DNA from: Panonychus citri
Taxonomy: Eukaryota; Arthropoda; Arachnida; Trombidiformes; Tetranychidae
Assembly (NCBI RefSeq): GCF_014898815.1
Contig: NW_026515543.1
Span: 4,030,001 to 4,094,000, forward strand
Reading direction: 5' to 3'
DNA length: 64,000 nt
The notes beneath the pieces were generated by a model. The model saw only the letters and a program-made list of their open reading frames with translations, searched no databases and was not told the origin of the DNA. Shown here one piece after another: positions 10,930 to 22,001 of the stretch. Both the position numbers and the translations under genes were made by a program. The first letter of the stretch is position 1, and the number at the start of each line of letters is the position of its first letter.

Positions 10930-12710
10930 TTAGGCCATTTCAACGGGTGCATAAGGTAAAGGTAAATGATAGACATCGATAAAAGCATTGAAACTACTGA
11001 TGACTCCTATGAAACCGGACACTAGACCGATACAAATGATACTAATTTCCCAAGCTCGTGTTTGAGTATCCATCTCATCCCATTTGATTTTCATGTGAAA
11101 ATAACACGGCCATACAAAGGAGAGCATAGTACCCGTGATATTACCCACTAAGCCCATGAGAAGGGCAAATTGTGGTATCGAAATGGCAACGATTAAAGTG
11201 AAAAGGACCAAAAGTACTCTTAGCGATATAGCCCAGACACGATATTCACCATCACGCTCCCAACAGGTAGGAAAAGGTTGACTTCCCACACCATGGGGAT
11301 TGTCTTCATTGGGCTTTCGTTTGAATAAGGCTGTCTCAATGAGACCGGCAGCCGCGTAATAAGGTAACGGGTACGAAAGTAAAGCCTTAACTACAAGGAT
11401 AATGTTGATTATTGCCTTAAATCCATGGGTTGGTAAATTGTTGGTGATCTCTTTCTGAGTCGCTTCACCGAAGGTTAAAAACCCAACGTAAGCAAATAGA
11501 CCCTAAAAGGGAACAAGAATCTGTATCAGTACGAGTTAGTTAATTGTCGTCGAAAATACCTTGAAAGCAGCAGCGGCAATATGACTCCAGTCCAACATTT
11601 TACCGAACTCATTTCGATCAGCCATGTTTCCCTCTAAACTGGGAAGGAAAATCTGTGAAGTGTAACTAAATACAACGATTCCTACGGTGATTGGGAAGGT
11701 TTGAAAGTCAATATGGAAAGTGACCTGCGATTGATGAATGGAAAAGAGAAAACGGAAAAATTATATGAAATGGAAAATGAAATGAAATGGCTGATTAGCT
11801 CACCGCTGACCAGTTCCAGTCGCCAATTTGAAGGAAACAATAGCCGAAAATGATGATGTTTATAACAATATGAGCAATTGTACACCAAAAACTTAGAGTT
11901 GAAACAGATTTAAGATCTTTAAGAAAGGCGCAAGGAAGTAAAAGTATCGCTGAGGTCATCATCCAACACCGTTGATCATATGTATTACTTGGGAATGAGG
12001 CGATCATCAGGTCACCACAAAGGACAACGTAAAGGATACAAGTCATGAGAAGTTCAATTATCTGGGCAATGTTGACAATTTTACCCCCATACTTTTCACC
12101 CATAACTGCCTGAGCGATGCTCACGTAAGAATCACGAACTCGAACCAACTGACCAGTTTCATCGACCTCATACAAACAGGCGATCAATATCTTACCAGTG
12201 TAACAGCAAATGTACGCAATGGCCACAAGGGCAAATATCGCCCAATATCCACCATGAAGTGTTGCGTACGGAAGGCAAACGATAAACATTCCCTGTAAGA
12301 AGAAAACACAATCAGTCCCCTTCGAACATTTCACTTTAAAAGGTCAATTTTACCTGAATAGCATTAGTCACGTTCCAACCTGCTTGCCAAGCGGAGATTT
12401 TATTCCTTGGGTCACCACCGTATTCATTGAATTCACCTTCGACCACATCAACTGATCTGTTTGCCTTAAAACCATGTTCACCAAGTTCATCGTATTCACC
12501 TTGGAGTGAAGTATTAACATCGGGCTTATCGAAACTTTTAAAAGCGGACATTTCATGTTGACCACTTCCACCAACGGCTCCGTCTCCGGTTCCACCATTG
12601 AAACGCTTATTTTCACCTTCGCTACCAAAAACACCAGGACAACATGTGATCGTTTTCTCCTTCACATTAAACCAAATATCGGTTATTTGGTCGAGTATTT
12701 TTTGATCCAT
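10930..12710 (-). CDS. VGAT: Vesicular inhibitory amino acid transporter (VGAT, SLC32A family)
   Basis: Four coding exons: 12710-12354, 12292-11804, 11724-11560 and 11502-10930. They give 527 aa; human VGAT has 525. The protein loads GABA and glycine into synaptic vesicles using the proton gradient. A ~115-residue hydrophilic cytosolic N-terminus precedes the AAAP-family core starting at SAWQAGWNVTNAIQGMF. It continues with VCLPYATLHGGYWAI, a long series of membrane spans including FPITVGIVVFSYTSQIFLPS and LEGNM, and ends YHLPLPYAPVEMA. The start chosen is the first ATG (12710). An AG just upstream at 12724-12725 could be the acceptor of a 5' UTR intron. Its right neighbour, a helicase, is on the same strand with ~1.1 kb between. 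Confidence 0.95.
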
Positions 12711-13829
12711 CTCTTCAATTCTGATTAACAATTAATCGAGAATATAATTACCACGAAAGAAAAGAAAATATAACCTCTGTAAACAATTTAATAAGAATAA
12801 AAAAGCAATTAGATCCAAATAATAACAATACAAGACACATCATGTTGAGTCATCAAATACTCAGATTTCAATAATTTGATTCTAATTTTCAAAACAAAAA
12901 CGATTCTTAAACAAATTTCAATTGTTTTGTGCAAACTGATGATTAATAATCAATAAAATTTAGTATCACGATGATGATTTTCATTGATAATTAAAAAAGT
13001 TCTGACCAATCAAATCCTAACATATTCGAGAACACACTGTATTCAAATCTTTTCCTATGAAACAGATGATCAACATTTCCAATGAAAAACATCAACAGAA
13101 AACGGAGTAAATTGTAATCAAGATGATACTTCACTAATCAATCTGATAGGAATTAAGAAAATGAACAATTTAAACCAATTAGAATGTAAATATGATCGTA
13201 ATTGGGGCTTAAATTTGGACAAAAAGCTTCGATATTAGATCAATTTACCTTCACCCAAATTGAGCCACAAACACAAAATCAACAATCAGCGATTAATTTG
13301 GAATCACAATTAACGAATTTGGGAAACAATTTTAAACAAGAATAAATAATCCACATGCCACGAGGAATAAAACAATTAAACTGATTGATTAGAAAAAAAA
13401 TAACATTCTCATCAGTTTTTCGCTGGAATAACAATTTGATTAGAAGAAAAGGTTTCGTCTCTTTTGCGATTCTCTCTTTTTATTCTGGTTCGAAAAGAAA
13501 ATCGATAATGAAAATTTCTTCTTCAACACTAGATGACATTCTGTTCAGAAAGTTCTGCTTCTTATCGTACAATTGACCAAATAAATTATCGAAAAAAAGA
13601 TTTTCGATTCTTGTGTTTAATGTAGAGTTTATTTACAATCGGTTTGAAAATATAGTCTTACAAACTGTAATTATCTCTAAAAAGAGTAACTAAATTGATT
13701 CCTTGCAATACAATTTAAAGTAAGTATGCAAAAAGTCACAAGAACAGTTGATTACTAGAATGATTGAGATGACTAATTGTTGATTCCATCTTTTTCTTTG
13801 TAGTTACAAAATGGTCGTTTTCATTGATC
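12711..13829. other. Intergenic, VGAT 5' to helicase 3'
   Basis: 1.1 kb of AT-rich sequence. It should contain the VGAT promoter and possibly a 5' UTR exon, plus the helicase 3' UTR. No coding content supported. Confidence 0.5.
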
Positions 13830-15293
13830 TCACCAACGATTTCGGGAGGGACCACGATTCCGGTTTCTGTTATCATTATAATTATCATAATCGTCTCGTC
13901 TATTTGGTGCTACTCCTCGCTTTCTAACATTTCGAATATAATTTTTAGTTGAATTGGCCAATTCTAATATTCTATCGTCAATATGAACATCGGCTTGTTT
14001 CAAGACTTTCACCATATCGCTGGCTAATAAACCATCTTCAGAGGTGAAGAAAGTGTAAGAGAAACCTTTCTTTCCTTGTCGAGCAGTTCGACCCACCCGA
14101 TGGACATAATCTTCTACGACATTGGGCATGTCAACGTTAATTACATGGGTTATATCATCGACATCTAATCCTCTTGAGGCGACATCAGTGGCAACCAGAA
14201 TTTGACGTTGTCCTCGTCGGAAACTTTGAAGAATACCTTCACGAGCGGCCTGTGATTTGTCACCATGAATTCCGAGAGCATAGAAACGTTTAGAGTTTAA
14301 TAGATTGGCGAAAATGTCAACACGTCGTTTGGTTTGGCAAAAAATTAGAATTTTCGCTTTTTGTCCATATTCATTGATAATATTTTCAACCAGTCCAAGT
14401 AATCGATTCGATTTGTCATAATTTTCACAGAAAACAACTTCTTGTACAATATTTGGATTAGCACGTAAATCTTTTGAACCAGCGGTTATCATAACATAAT
14501 CTCTAAGAAATTCTGAAGCAAGTTCTTGAATTTCTTGTGGCCAAGTTGCTGACCACATGAGAGTTTGTCTATCTTGAGGTAAACTGCTAATAATCCGTCG
14601 AACTTGTGGTTCAAAGCCAAGGTCTAACATTCGATCGGCTTCATCTAAAACAAGATATGAAACATCTGAAGGATCCAACCATTTTGATTCGATGAAATCA
14701 ATTATTCGTCCAGGAGTACCAACGATAATCAAAGGATTACTGTGTGAGATGGCTTTTTGTTGTACCAGTCGAGAGGAACCGCCAAAAAGACAGACTGAAT
14801 TGTAACCAATTTCAGAACAAACTGCAGCCGTTTGTTGGGCCAATTCACGAGTAGGAGCTAAAACCAATACACGAGGTCCAATATAATTTCCTCCGGAATT
14901 TGAATTTAATATATGAACAATAGCTGGTAAAAGGAAAGCTATTGTTTTACCCGATCCAGTTCTCGCAATTCCAACAAGATCTTTACCTTCTAACGCTACC
15001 GGTAAAGCTTGTCCTTGAATACCAGTTGGATGAACGAAGCCTTTCCTATCGATATAAGCCTTAATCTTACTTGGCCATTCGTAATCGTTGAATTGTAAAA
15101 ACGGAGCTGGTGCATCAATCCCTTCAACAGTTATTTCCTCTTCATAATAAGCAGTTTCCTTGATCTCTTTATCTCTTTTAGCAAATTCATCATTTGATGA
15201 TTCCATCAAGACTGGACTTTTCGAATCAGAAGATGCTGGTGCTGATGATAAAGAGACAATCCCATGATTAAGTCTAACTGAATTCCAAAACAT
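13830..15293 (-). CDS. DEAD-box ATP-dependent RNA helicase (DDX5/DBP2-like)
   Basis: One 487-aa exon with the complete superfamily 2 motif set: Q motif around GFVHPTGIQGQ (85-95), motif I ARTGSGKT (110-117), PTRELAQQ (147-154), TPGR (193-196), DEAD (217-220), SAT (248-250), ATDVASRGLD (368-377) and HRVGRTAR (398-405). The tail, RRDDYDNYNDNRNRNRG..., is Arg/Asn-rich and probably binds RNA. The region before the core, EEITVEGIDAPAPFLQFND, is typical of the DDX5/DDX17/Dbp2 group, which unwinds RNA in ribosome biogenesis, splicing and transcription. It is shorter than human DDX5 (614 aa). The start is the first in-frame ATG. An overlapping upstream frame (15206-15412) may supply another N-terminus. 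Confidence 0.93.
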   Translation of the reverse strand: MFWNSVRLNHGIVSLSSAPASSDSKSPVLMESSNDEFAKRDKEIKETAYYEEEITVEGIDAPAPFLQFNDYEWPSKIKAYIDRKGFVHPTGIQGQALPVALEGKDLVGIARTGSGKTIAFLLPAIVHILNSNSGGNYIGPRVLVLAPTRELAQQTAAVCSEIGYNSVCLFGGSSRLVQQKAISHSNPLIIVGTPGRIIDFIESKWLDPSDVSYLVLDEADRMLDLGFEPQVRRIISSLPQDRQTLMWSATWPQEIQELASEFLRDYVMITAGSKDLRANPNIVQEVVFCENYDKSNRLLGLVENIINEYGQKAKILIFCQTKRRVDIFANLLNSKRFYALGIHGDKSQAAREGILQSFRRGQRQILVATDVASRGLDVDDITHVINVDMPNVVEDYVHRVGRTARQGKKGFSYTFFTSEDGLLASDMVKVLKQADVHIDDRILELANSTKNYIRNVRKRGVAPNRRDDYDNYNDNRNRNRGPSRNRW

Positions 15294-15412
15294 GGTGAAT
15301 GAGATGAAGGAACCAGTCGACTTAAAATAATTTTAGTAGCATAATGTTGATGAGATACCGATGGTGAGACAAACCTATTTAATAGGCGAAGATGAGCTAA
15401 TGATCGACGCAT
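15206..15412 (-). other. Overlapping upstream frame with Arg-rich leader
   Basis: An ATG at 15412 opens a frame that begins MRRSLAHLRLLNRFVSPS and overlaps the helicase start out of frame. The leader has Arg and hydroxyl residues and no acidic residue, as mitochondrial presequences do. It is either a uORF or an alternative first coding segment. A GTATCT..AAG segment at 15358-15321 (38 nt, with a TACTAA branch-like box) would join it in frame to the helicase, but that is very short for an intron. Confidence 0.3.
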
Positions 15413-16498
15413 AATATTTTACCTAAATTAGAATAAATCAAAATAAAAACAAAATGGCGATGAAATTAAATCAATAACATGTCGGGTAATTAGAAAACCA
15501 AATGATTCAATATAGGGAAAAATGTCAAAACATAAACTCAGTGAAACCCAGAGAATCAAAACCATTCAGATGGAATTAAATGAATAAATCGAATATTAAA
15601 CTTACCTTTAACTGTAAATTAATAGAAAATCAATTAATAACAAGAGAAACAATTAAGAACAAGTTAATTAACAAGAGCAAATTTACCAAAACATTTATGG
15701 TCAAGTTGCAAAGAGAAGAGGAAAAGAGAGCACATGTTATGCTTTTTCTTCATTCTAAAAGCATAAAAGCATAAAAAGCATAGAATTTATTCTCATAGGT
15801 TTTCTCATTTTCTCTGGTTTGTTTACATTCATCTTGGTCGCAATTAACTAATCAAATTGAGTGAATTTACTTTAATTTCTTTTGTAATTTTAATTGTGAA
15901 CAATATCTAATGGTGTAGGAACAATAATTCAAGTTCTTTCTTTTTTATTTAGACTCAAAGAGTACGAGTTTTTTTTTGTTCTACTCGAAATGTTTTGTTT
16001 ATGTTTGTAATTGATTCCAAATTAAATGGATTTCCGATTTTCTAATTGATGCCTTATAAGTAAGTAATTAATTTACTGTAATTATTTGATTTCGTATTGT
16101 TAATATATTTTTTTCGCTTCTCTTTTTGTCTCTTCTTTATCTTCCGGTCCTTTTTTAATCTTTCAATTTAGTAAACCATTTTGGCTACAAGTTGAATAGT
16201 TGTTGATCCAATCTCATTTATCTTGAAAATCTTCAACCTAATTTTTTGTTAATCGCTTATAATTCATGGATGGTACATTCGTTTTGGGCTAATTGTCCGA
16301 TTTTCTCTATTCAGAAAAGAAAACAATTTGTATCCATTCGTGATGACAAAATCTGATTAATGTTTTTCGAATCTCAATTGGGAGAATATGTGAGAGACAA
16401 GTGAAACTTGATCATTGAAACATTCGCTAATCTAGTCACTTAAATTTCAATTTTCATTCTTCTTCTTTCCATTAAATGTACGAAATAATCTCCTGAAA
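15413..16498. other. Divergent intergenic region
   Basis: Lies between the helicase (minus) and the 61-aa membrane protein (plus). A possible minus-strand donor (GGTAAG) near 15605 and an acceptor (TTTAG) near 15422 suggest a helicase 5' UTR intron. Otherwise AT-rich with no ORF of note. Confidence 0.4.
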
Positions 16499-16684
16499 AT
16501 GGCTCGACGATCATATCAAGCGGTGTTGGAAATTTTCCATAAACTAGAGGCCAATATGCCCTATTTTGTGGACGTTTTTGACGAGGAAACATTTTACATA
16601 TTCGCTGCTTGTTTCGTAATTGCCACGATCATGTTGGCATTTGTACTCTCGAAATTCATAACCCTTCGAGAGGTTGATTGGTAA
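16499..16684 (+). CDS. 61-aa single-span membrane micropeptide, function unknown
   Basis: A single exon starts with ATG in context AAAATGG. It encodes a short charged N-terminal part (MARRSYQAVLEIFHKLEANM), an acidic juxtamembrane stretch (VDVFDEETF), one clear membrane segment (YIFAACFVIATIMLAFVLS) and a short tail, LREVDW. The balanced codons and composition, with one TM helix flanked by charges, look like a real small membrane protein rather than a chance ORF. I do not recognise the family. It is the nearest gene left of the noncoding array at 17841-18570. Confidence 0.6.
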   Translation: MARRSYQAVLEIFHKLEANMPYFVDVFDEETFYIFAACFVIATIMLAFVLSKFITLREVDW

Positions 16685-17840
16685 TTTCGGTGGACAAAAG
16701 CCAAAACCAAATCAGAACCAAAAAATTGACCCAAAGAAACAAAATGGCAACTAAAGTAATCCAAAGGAGCCGAAAATTATATATACTCATGTATCTCATA
16801 CATCAATTGTTGATCATTTTTCTTACACAAATTCAATCGATGTTCAATTGTTAAACTAATATGTTAAATCATCACAGTTAATCTGAAAAGTTGAGCTTTA
16901 ATTAAACTCATCACTTTCAATATTAACCTGACTTTGATGTTAACAATTTGTAGCTAATCAACTTTAGCTACTCAATTAACTTTAACGAAAAAAGTGATAA
17001 ATTGTTTCAAAAGTTTCTTTGTAAAAAAGCAACATTGAAATTGAAAGGTAAACAAGATTTAATCATCAACTAACAAGAATGGAAAACATGATTAAATTGA
17101 ATGAGAAAAATAATCACAATACAATCCATATGAAAGAGCGAGTGGAAGCAGAAAAAAATTTATTGACCTTAATTAAATCAGACTTGAAGTTAATATCAAT
17201 GAATCACAACTAAAACCTCCTTGAATCACCTTGATAACAATTCAGTAAATTAATAGTTAGTCAAGTGGGAATAATTTAATTTGTTAACCAATACACTTGA
17301 TTATCATCAGTTGATGGCCAGGTAAACCCTTTAAACGTTGATTTCTCAACGAAAATTAATCATTTCCTGATTGTAAAATGGGTGATAGATGAGATTGAAT
17401 CGTGAGAATTTAACAATTAATCAGTTAATCATTGGTTATTTACTCTATTACTATTTACTAGTAATTCCCTTGCCAATTGAATTAAAAGACAATTGAAATC
17501 TCAAAGTTATCTCACTATGACACTGACCATCAGCGTTAATTAACAGCAGGTAACAAGAGTTAAAAGGTAAACAATTAACTAAATCACACTAGTAATTTAC
17601 AATAAGAACGAGATTTTGATTAACTGTGTGTGTGTGTGTGAACAATCAAAAGGATTTCATGATTTAAAGGGGAAAAATGGAGTAACTGTTTAGAGAGTGA
17701 AATTGGAAAAAAAGAAGAGAACAAAAAATTAATTGAGTAAAACGATGATTCCAATGAATGAATAGTATTGATAAATCAAAGGTTCGTTGAGTTACCACCC
17801 ATCATTTTGGAACAATTTAAATTCTCTTTTTCTTCTTGCT
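16685..17840. other. Intergenic, no gene seen
   Basis: AT-rich with abundant TTAATTG/CAATTAA words and a (TG)n run near 17627. No coding content. Confidence 0.5.
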
Positions 17841-18570
17841 CACTTTTCCCGTCGACCTATTCAACTTTATGAAGATTCAACAAACGATTTTCCCACAAAA
17901 AGGTTTCAGGCTGAAAGAGTAGAACGAAGTCTTTTTTTCTTCCATCTTTACTCTTAATCATCTCACGCTCTCGCCTGTGTTCATGATGAGACTTATTCTT
18001 GTTTATCACCATCATCAATGAGGGAGAGAGAGAGAGAGAGAGCGGGTTAGAGAGATTGGTGAGAGGGAGAGTAAGGTCAGTTAACCCTGTAAGAGGTAAA
18101 CATGATGAAGAAAAAAGAAAGAGATGAAGAGCCAGGGGTAGAGTTGATAAGCCACTTGAATCGGAACATGGCTGAGGGAGATGAACAAGAGAAAGAGAGA
18201 GAGAAAAAGATTCAAAGAGAGGCTCAAGTCTCCAGGTCAGTAGGCCGGTTGTTGATGTAGGGATAAATCGGACAACAACCTTTTACTGGAAAAGGTCAAG
18301 GTGTTGGAATATTAAAAGGAAGATGGAATGATCCGTTCATCTTTTTCCTTTTTTTCTTCATCTTCTTTTTTTCTCTCCAAAATTTTGGGTTCCCTCTATT
18401 TCTCTTTCCTCTCCTTATTTAGCCCTCCGTTGCTTTTTGGTCGCTTTCTCCTCTCGAAATCAGGCCAATTTAAGATAATTTATTAACACAAATTACGAGT
18501 TTTCATTTCATTCAAGTGTGACCACAACTTGTCTTCTTCTTTTACCAAATAGTTTTCAGGGTTAACGGAA
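17841..18570 (+). promoter_or_regulatory. Conserved noncoding array, copy 1
   Basis: A series of sub-blocks that recur in the same order and strand at 24922-25735. They are CACTTTTCC near 17841; CCCACAAAA..AGGCTGAAA near 17893-17915; AAGGTCAGTTAACCCTG at 18073-18089; TTGAATCGGAAC near 18156; a 30-bp identical block at 18229-18258; a 39-bp identical block at 18265-18303; and AGGGTTAACGG at 18558-18568. It contains three AGGTCA half-sites, the core bound by many nuclear receptors. No ORF spans it. Conserved islands in diverged, microsatellite-rich sequence point to an enhancer or structured noncoding RNA. The function is inferred. Confidence 0.6.
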
Positions 18571-21500
18571 AAGAGAGAAAACTCAATTACTTTTCTCTAT
18601 TTTTTGTTACCTGTAATAGAAGAAAGAGAAAATTAGAATCGATTTCAACATCAAGATAACGGAGAAAAAGTCAAGATGGAAATGCAAGTTGACCACTAAA
18701 GGGGCGAAGTTGAAGAAAATAGTAAACATACTAACAAGTTTGTGCTTTTTTCCGTTATTTCTGTTTAATATTCATTATGCTGACCTTTCTCTCTCTCTCT
18801 CTCTATTGGTGATTACTTTCATGAATTTATATCAACATGTCATCATGTTATCAACCCATCACCAGGCATCAGAATCCAATTCCAAGTAAAATATATAAAC
18901 ACACATATACATTACTACTTATTGGAAGCTATCGTTTGTTTCATTGAATAAACATAGCGTTTGATTACTTTACAGGGTAATTAAGTATCGTTATTGTTGA
19001 TTTTTGTTCTGGTGAGTCCATTGTTTGGTCTTTTGTTGTTTTTCTGGTTAATTTGGGTTCTCCTGTTTTCTTTAGTGTCTTTTTTTGAGGTTACTCTAGT
19101 TAAGTTTGTTGTCAACAGTTACATTGTTTCTGTTATCTGTTATGTTAAGATCAAAACCAATCCAAATTAAAACTGTTACTTGATGTGTCCAAAGAGAGCA
19201 TGTTGATGATTGTTGTTGTTTTTGTTTGAATAAAAAATCACTACATCAATGTCTCAATTAAAGTTGTTAATTGAATCCTTAATTTTATCCGGAAGAGAGA
19301 GAGAGAGAAAGAGAGAGATGATGTTGAAGGTTTTGGTGATAATAAAGCAAAATGAAAGGACTCATTTCTAACATTGTTGATACCAATTTCATCTTGAGCG
19401 AAATCTTTTCTCTCATTCAATCATTTGTTACCGATAGAAGATGAAGAAAAAAGTTGATTGTAGTCAAAACAATCAAAGTAATGACGGCGAATTTAAGATA
19501 ACAGCGAAGTTGATATGTGTTTCTGTATTCACGATGATGGTCTCTTCTTTTTTGTTGATCTTTTTTCTTTTCTTTTATTATATTATCTCCTCGAGTGTGG
19601 GTACTTTAGTTAGTTAATTTGATTTGCCAAAAAGAGAGATAGGATAAGATAGGAAACAGCGAAATGAATGTTACTGTTGTTGTTGTCTGATTTTTATCAC
19701 TGATGATCATCATGATGTAGATGATGAAGATTAAATTGAAGTAAAATTGTCCTTAATAACATAAAGATGAACATGATTAAGTGTACAGTTGAAGATATAA
19801 AGTTAACACTTTTGTGAGGCAATGATAATAAAACCCGTTAATTTAGATTGAGTTGTTCAATTTTTTTTTCTGTTCTCTCATTTTCTTTACCATCATCAAT
19901 CGAAATCTTGCTTTTAATTTGGTGAATCAAACAATCTTACTGTAAAAATGTACCTGGTCAAATCAGAATAAGAAGAAGGAAGAAGAAAAAAAATAAAGAA
20001 ATCACAAATTAGTTCAATTTATTGATCAATTTAAGACTAAAAAACAAACTCACCTTTTAATAAACATTAAGCTTATTAATTATCCTCGGTAACTCAGAAG
20101 CAGAAAAAAAAAAGATGAACACTTTTAAAGAGGATTAGGGAAATGAAGACAACCTAAGAATTGGGTTTACCATGAAAAATCACAATTAAACTGAGTTAAA
20201 GTTGAAGTTTCAAATATAATCACAATTAAGAATCAAATTGTAAACAATTAAATCAAAAAAAAACCTCAGGAAACAAAAGCCTCTCATTGGGTAACCTTAA
20301 CTCTTGCTCTTTGAGCGGGAAAATCTAATGTCATCATTTGGTCAGAATCTTTTCCTCATTCAATCAGAATTAATTATCTTTCTTAATTGTTTTCTAATTT
20401 TCTCTTCCGATTGAATTAATTTTTTTTTCATCTACTCTAATTGCAGATAATTGTAACATCATTTCTTCATCACAAATGGATATTCAAGTGATTTGCTAAC
20501 AAAAGAAAAAGTAACAACTAAAATTGTCATTAACATTTGAAAGCTTTTTTTTTCAATCCCATTGATTGACAAATTAAAACAACAGGTAAGTGATTGTTTT
20601 TAAATTGTATTAATTGTTTACCTTAAATTAAATTCAATCTAATTACTGTAACTTTTAGGACCCTGAAGATGATCATCTAAATATCTGACAATGTAACAAT
20701 GACAATACTTATGTAAATACGTAACGTTATTGTTTTGTTGGCTTTTTTGTCCTTCTAGAAAAATCCTATTCCTTATATGTTATAGTCCAATTTTGTTGGT
20801 CTTTGTTTACATATTTTAATTGATTAATTATGATTGATTTTAATCATTAATCGTCTTCTCTTTGTATCTTTTATTTTATTTTTTTCTCTTCTCTATGGTG
20901 TTTGTTTCTTTTTAATTTAATTCTAAATGGTAATCAAGTTGGAACTGGATTTTCTACCTGATCTCTCAACAGAACTCAAACCCCGCTAGGAGACCTCTTC
21001 AAAAATGATTCCAATGTCAATGCGGACTCGCTAATTGTTAAGGTTTATTAGCCAATTCTCTGGATCTCTTCAAATTTATCATTGACGATGAAAAGATAAA
21101 CAATTGTTAATGGCCTCTTATTATTTCTCGTTGCCTCTTCTCTTTTTATTTCATCACAACAATCGTTTTTCAGTTGATGATTATCTTCAGGTGAATATTG
21201 AGATAAAAACAATTGGATTGAATTAACAGAAAACATAAGCCACCGTTTGAGATCACAAATGGGAATCACTTTCATTACAAAGATTCAACCCGATTAATTG
21301 CTCATCAATCAGTTAATTAACTTTGTCATTTTCGTACACGATCTGGATCAATCAAGTAGCGACAACAATTAGGTCACTTTTAGATTGGATTGAGGTGCAA
21401 ATCTTTAATTGGATTAATTGATGAAAAAGTCTCGTGTAGAAAGTGCATCACCATTTTCTCCTTGGAAATCTCGTGTAGTAAGATAAGACAATTTAACAAC

Positions 21501-21969
21501 AATTACTTACTAATTGTGAGATTAATTCATCGTAATAATTCATTGTCTTCTCCAGGTAATTGATAAATTGCTGATTTAATTTCGAGATTACCTGTTGACT
21601 TTAGACTCTTGATGTTAATCGCATTTTTTGTTGTCAAGTCTCGAGTTTTTTTTTTCATAATCAAAGCTGAATCATTAAGGGAATATGATTAGATTATAAC
21701 TGTTTTGCCACGATACACTTTTGAGATGATTAATAAATCACCAAGGTCGCTGATTTTACACAATCTGATTAATTGGCTTCTATCAATTGCTTATCTTAAT
21801 CAGATGTTGTGAGGTGCAAATGGAACCCAGAAAAAAGGTAACAAACAACAGGGGAAGATAATGTTGATGATAGACAAGATGATAAACTAGAGTTTACTAT
21901 AAAATGAAAGGTAAAAAGTGAAAATCTCATCACATAATCCGTTGGCTCTTAATCCCTTGATTCTCTGCA
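18571..21969. other. Upstream region of the oxidoreductase gene
   Basis: 3.4 kb without a protein-coding exon I can support. On the plus strand 20446-20584 is bounded by TTGCAG and CAG|GTAAGT and could be a non-coding first exon. The TCTGCAG ending at 21970 is a likely acceptor just before the coding start at 22002. Short GA and CT runs occur near 18790 and 19294. Confidence 0.35.
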
Positions 21970-22001
21970 GTTTCAATCGACCAAATTAACAATCAAACAA
22001 A

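Noticed and set aside
12368..12634. Second minus-strand frame across VGAT exon 1
   Set aside because: Out-of-frame shadow of the VGAT N-terminus.
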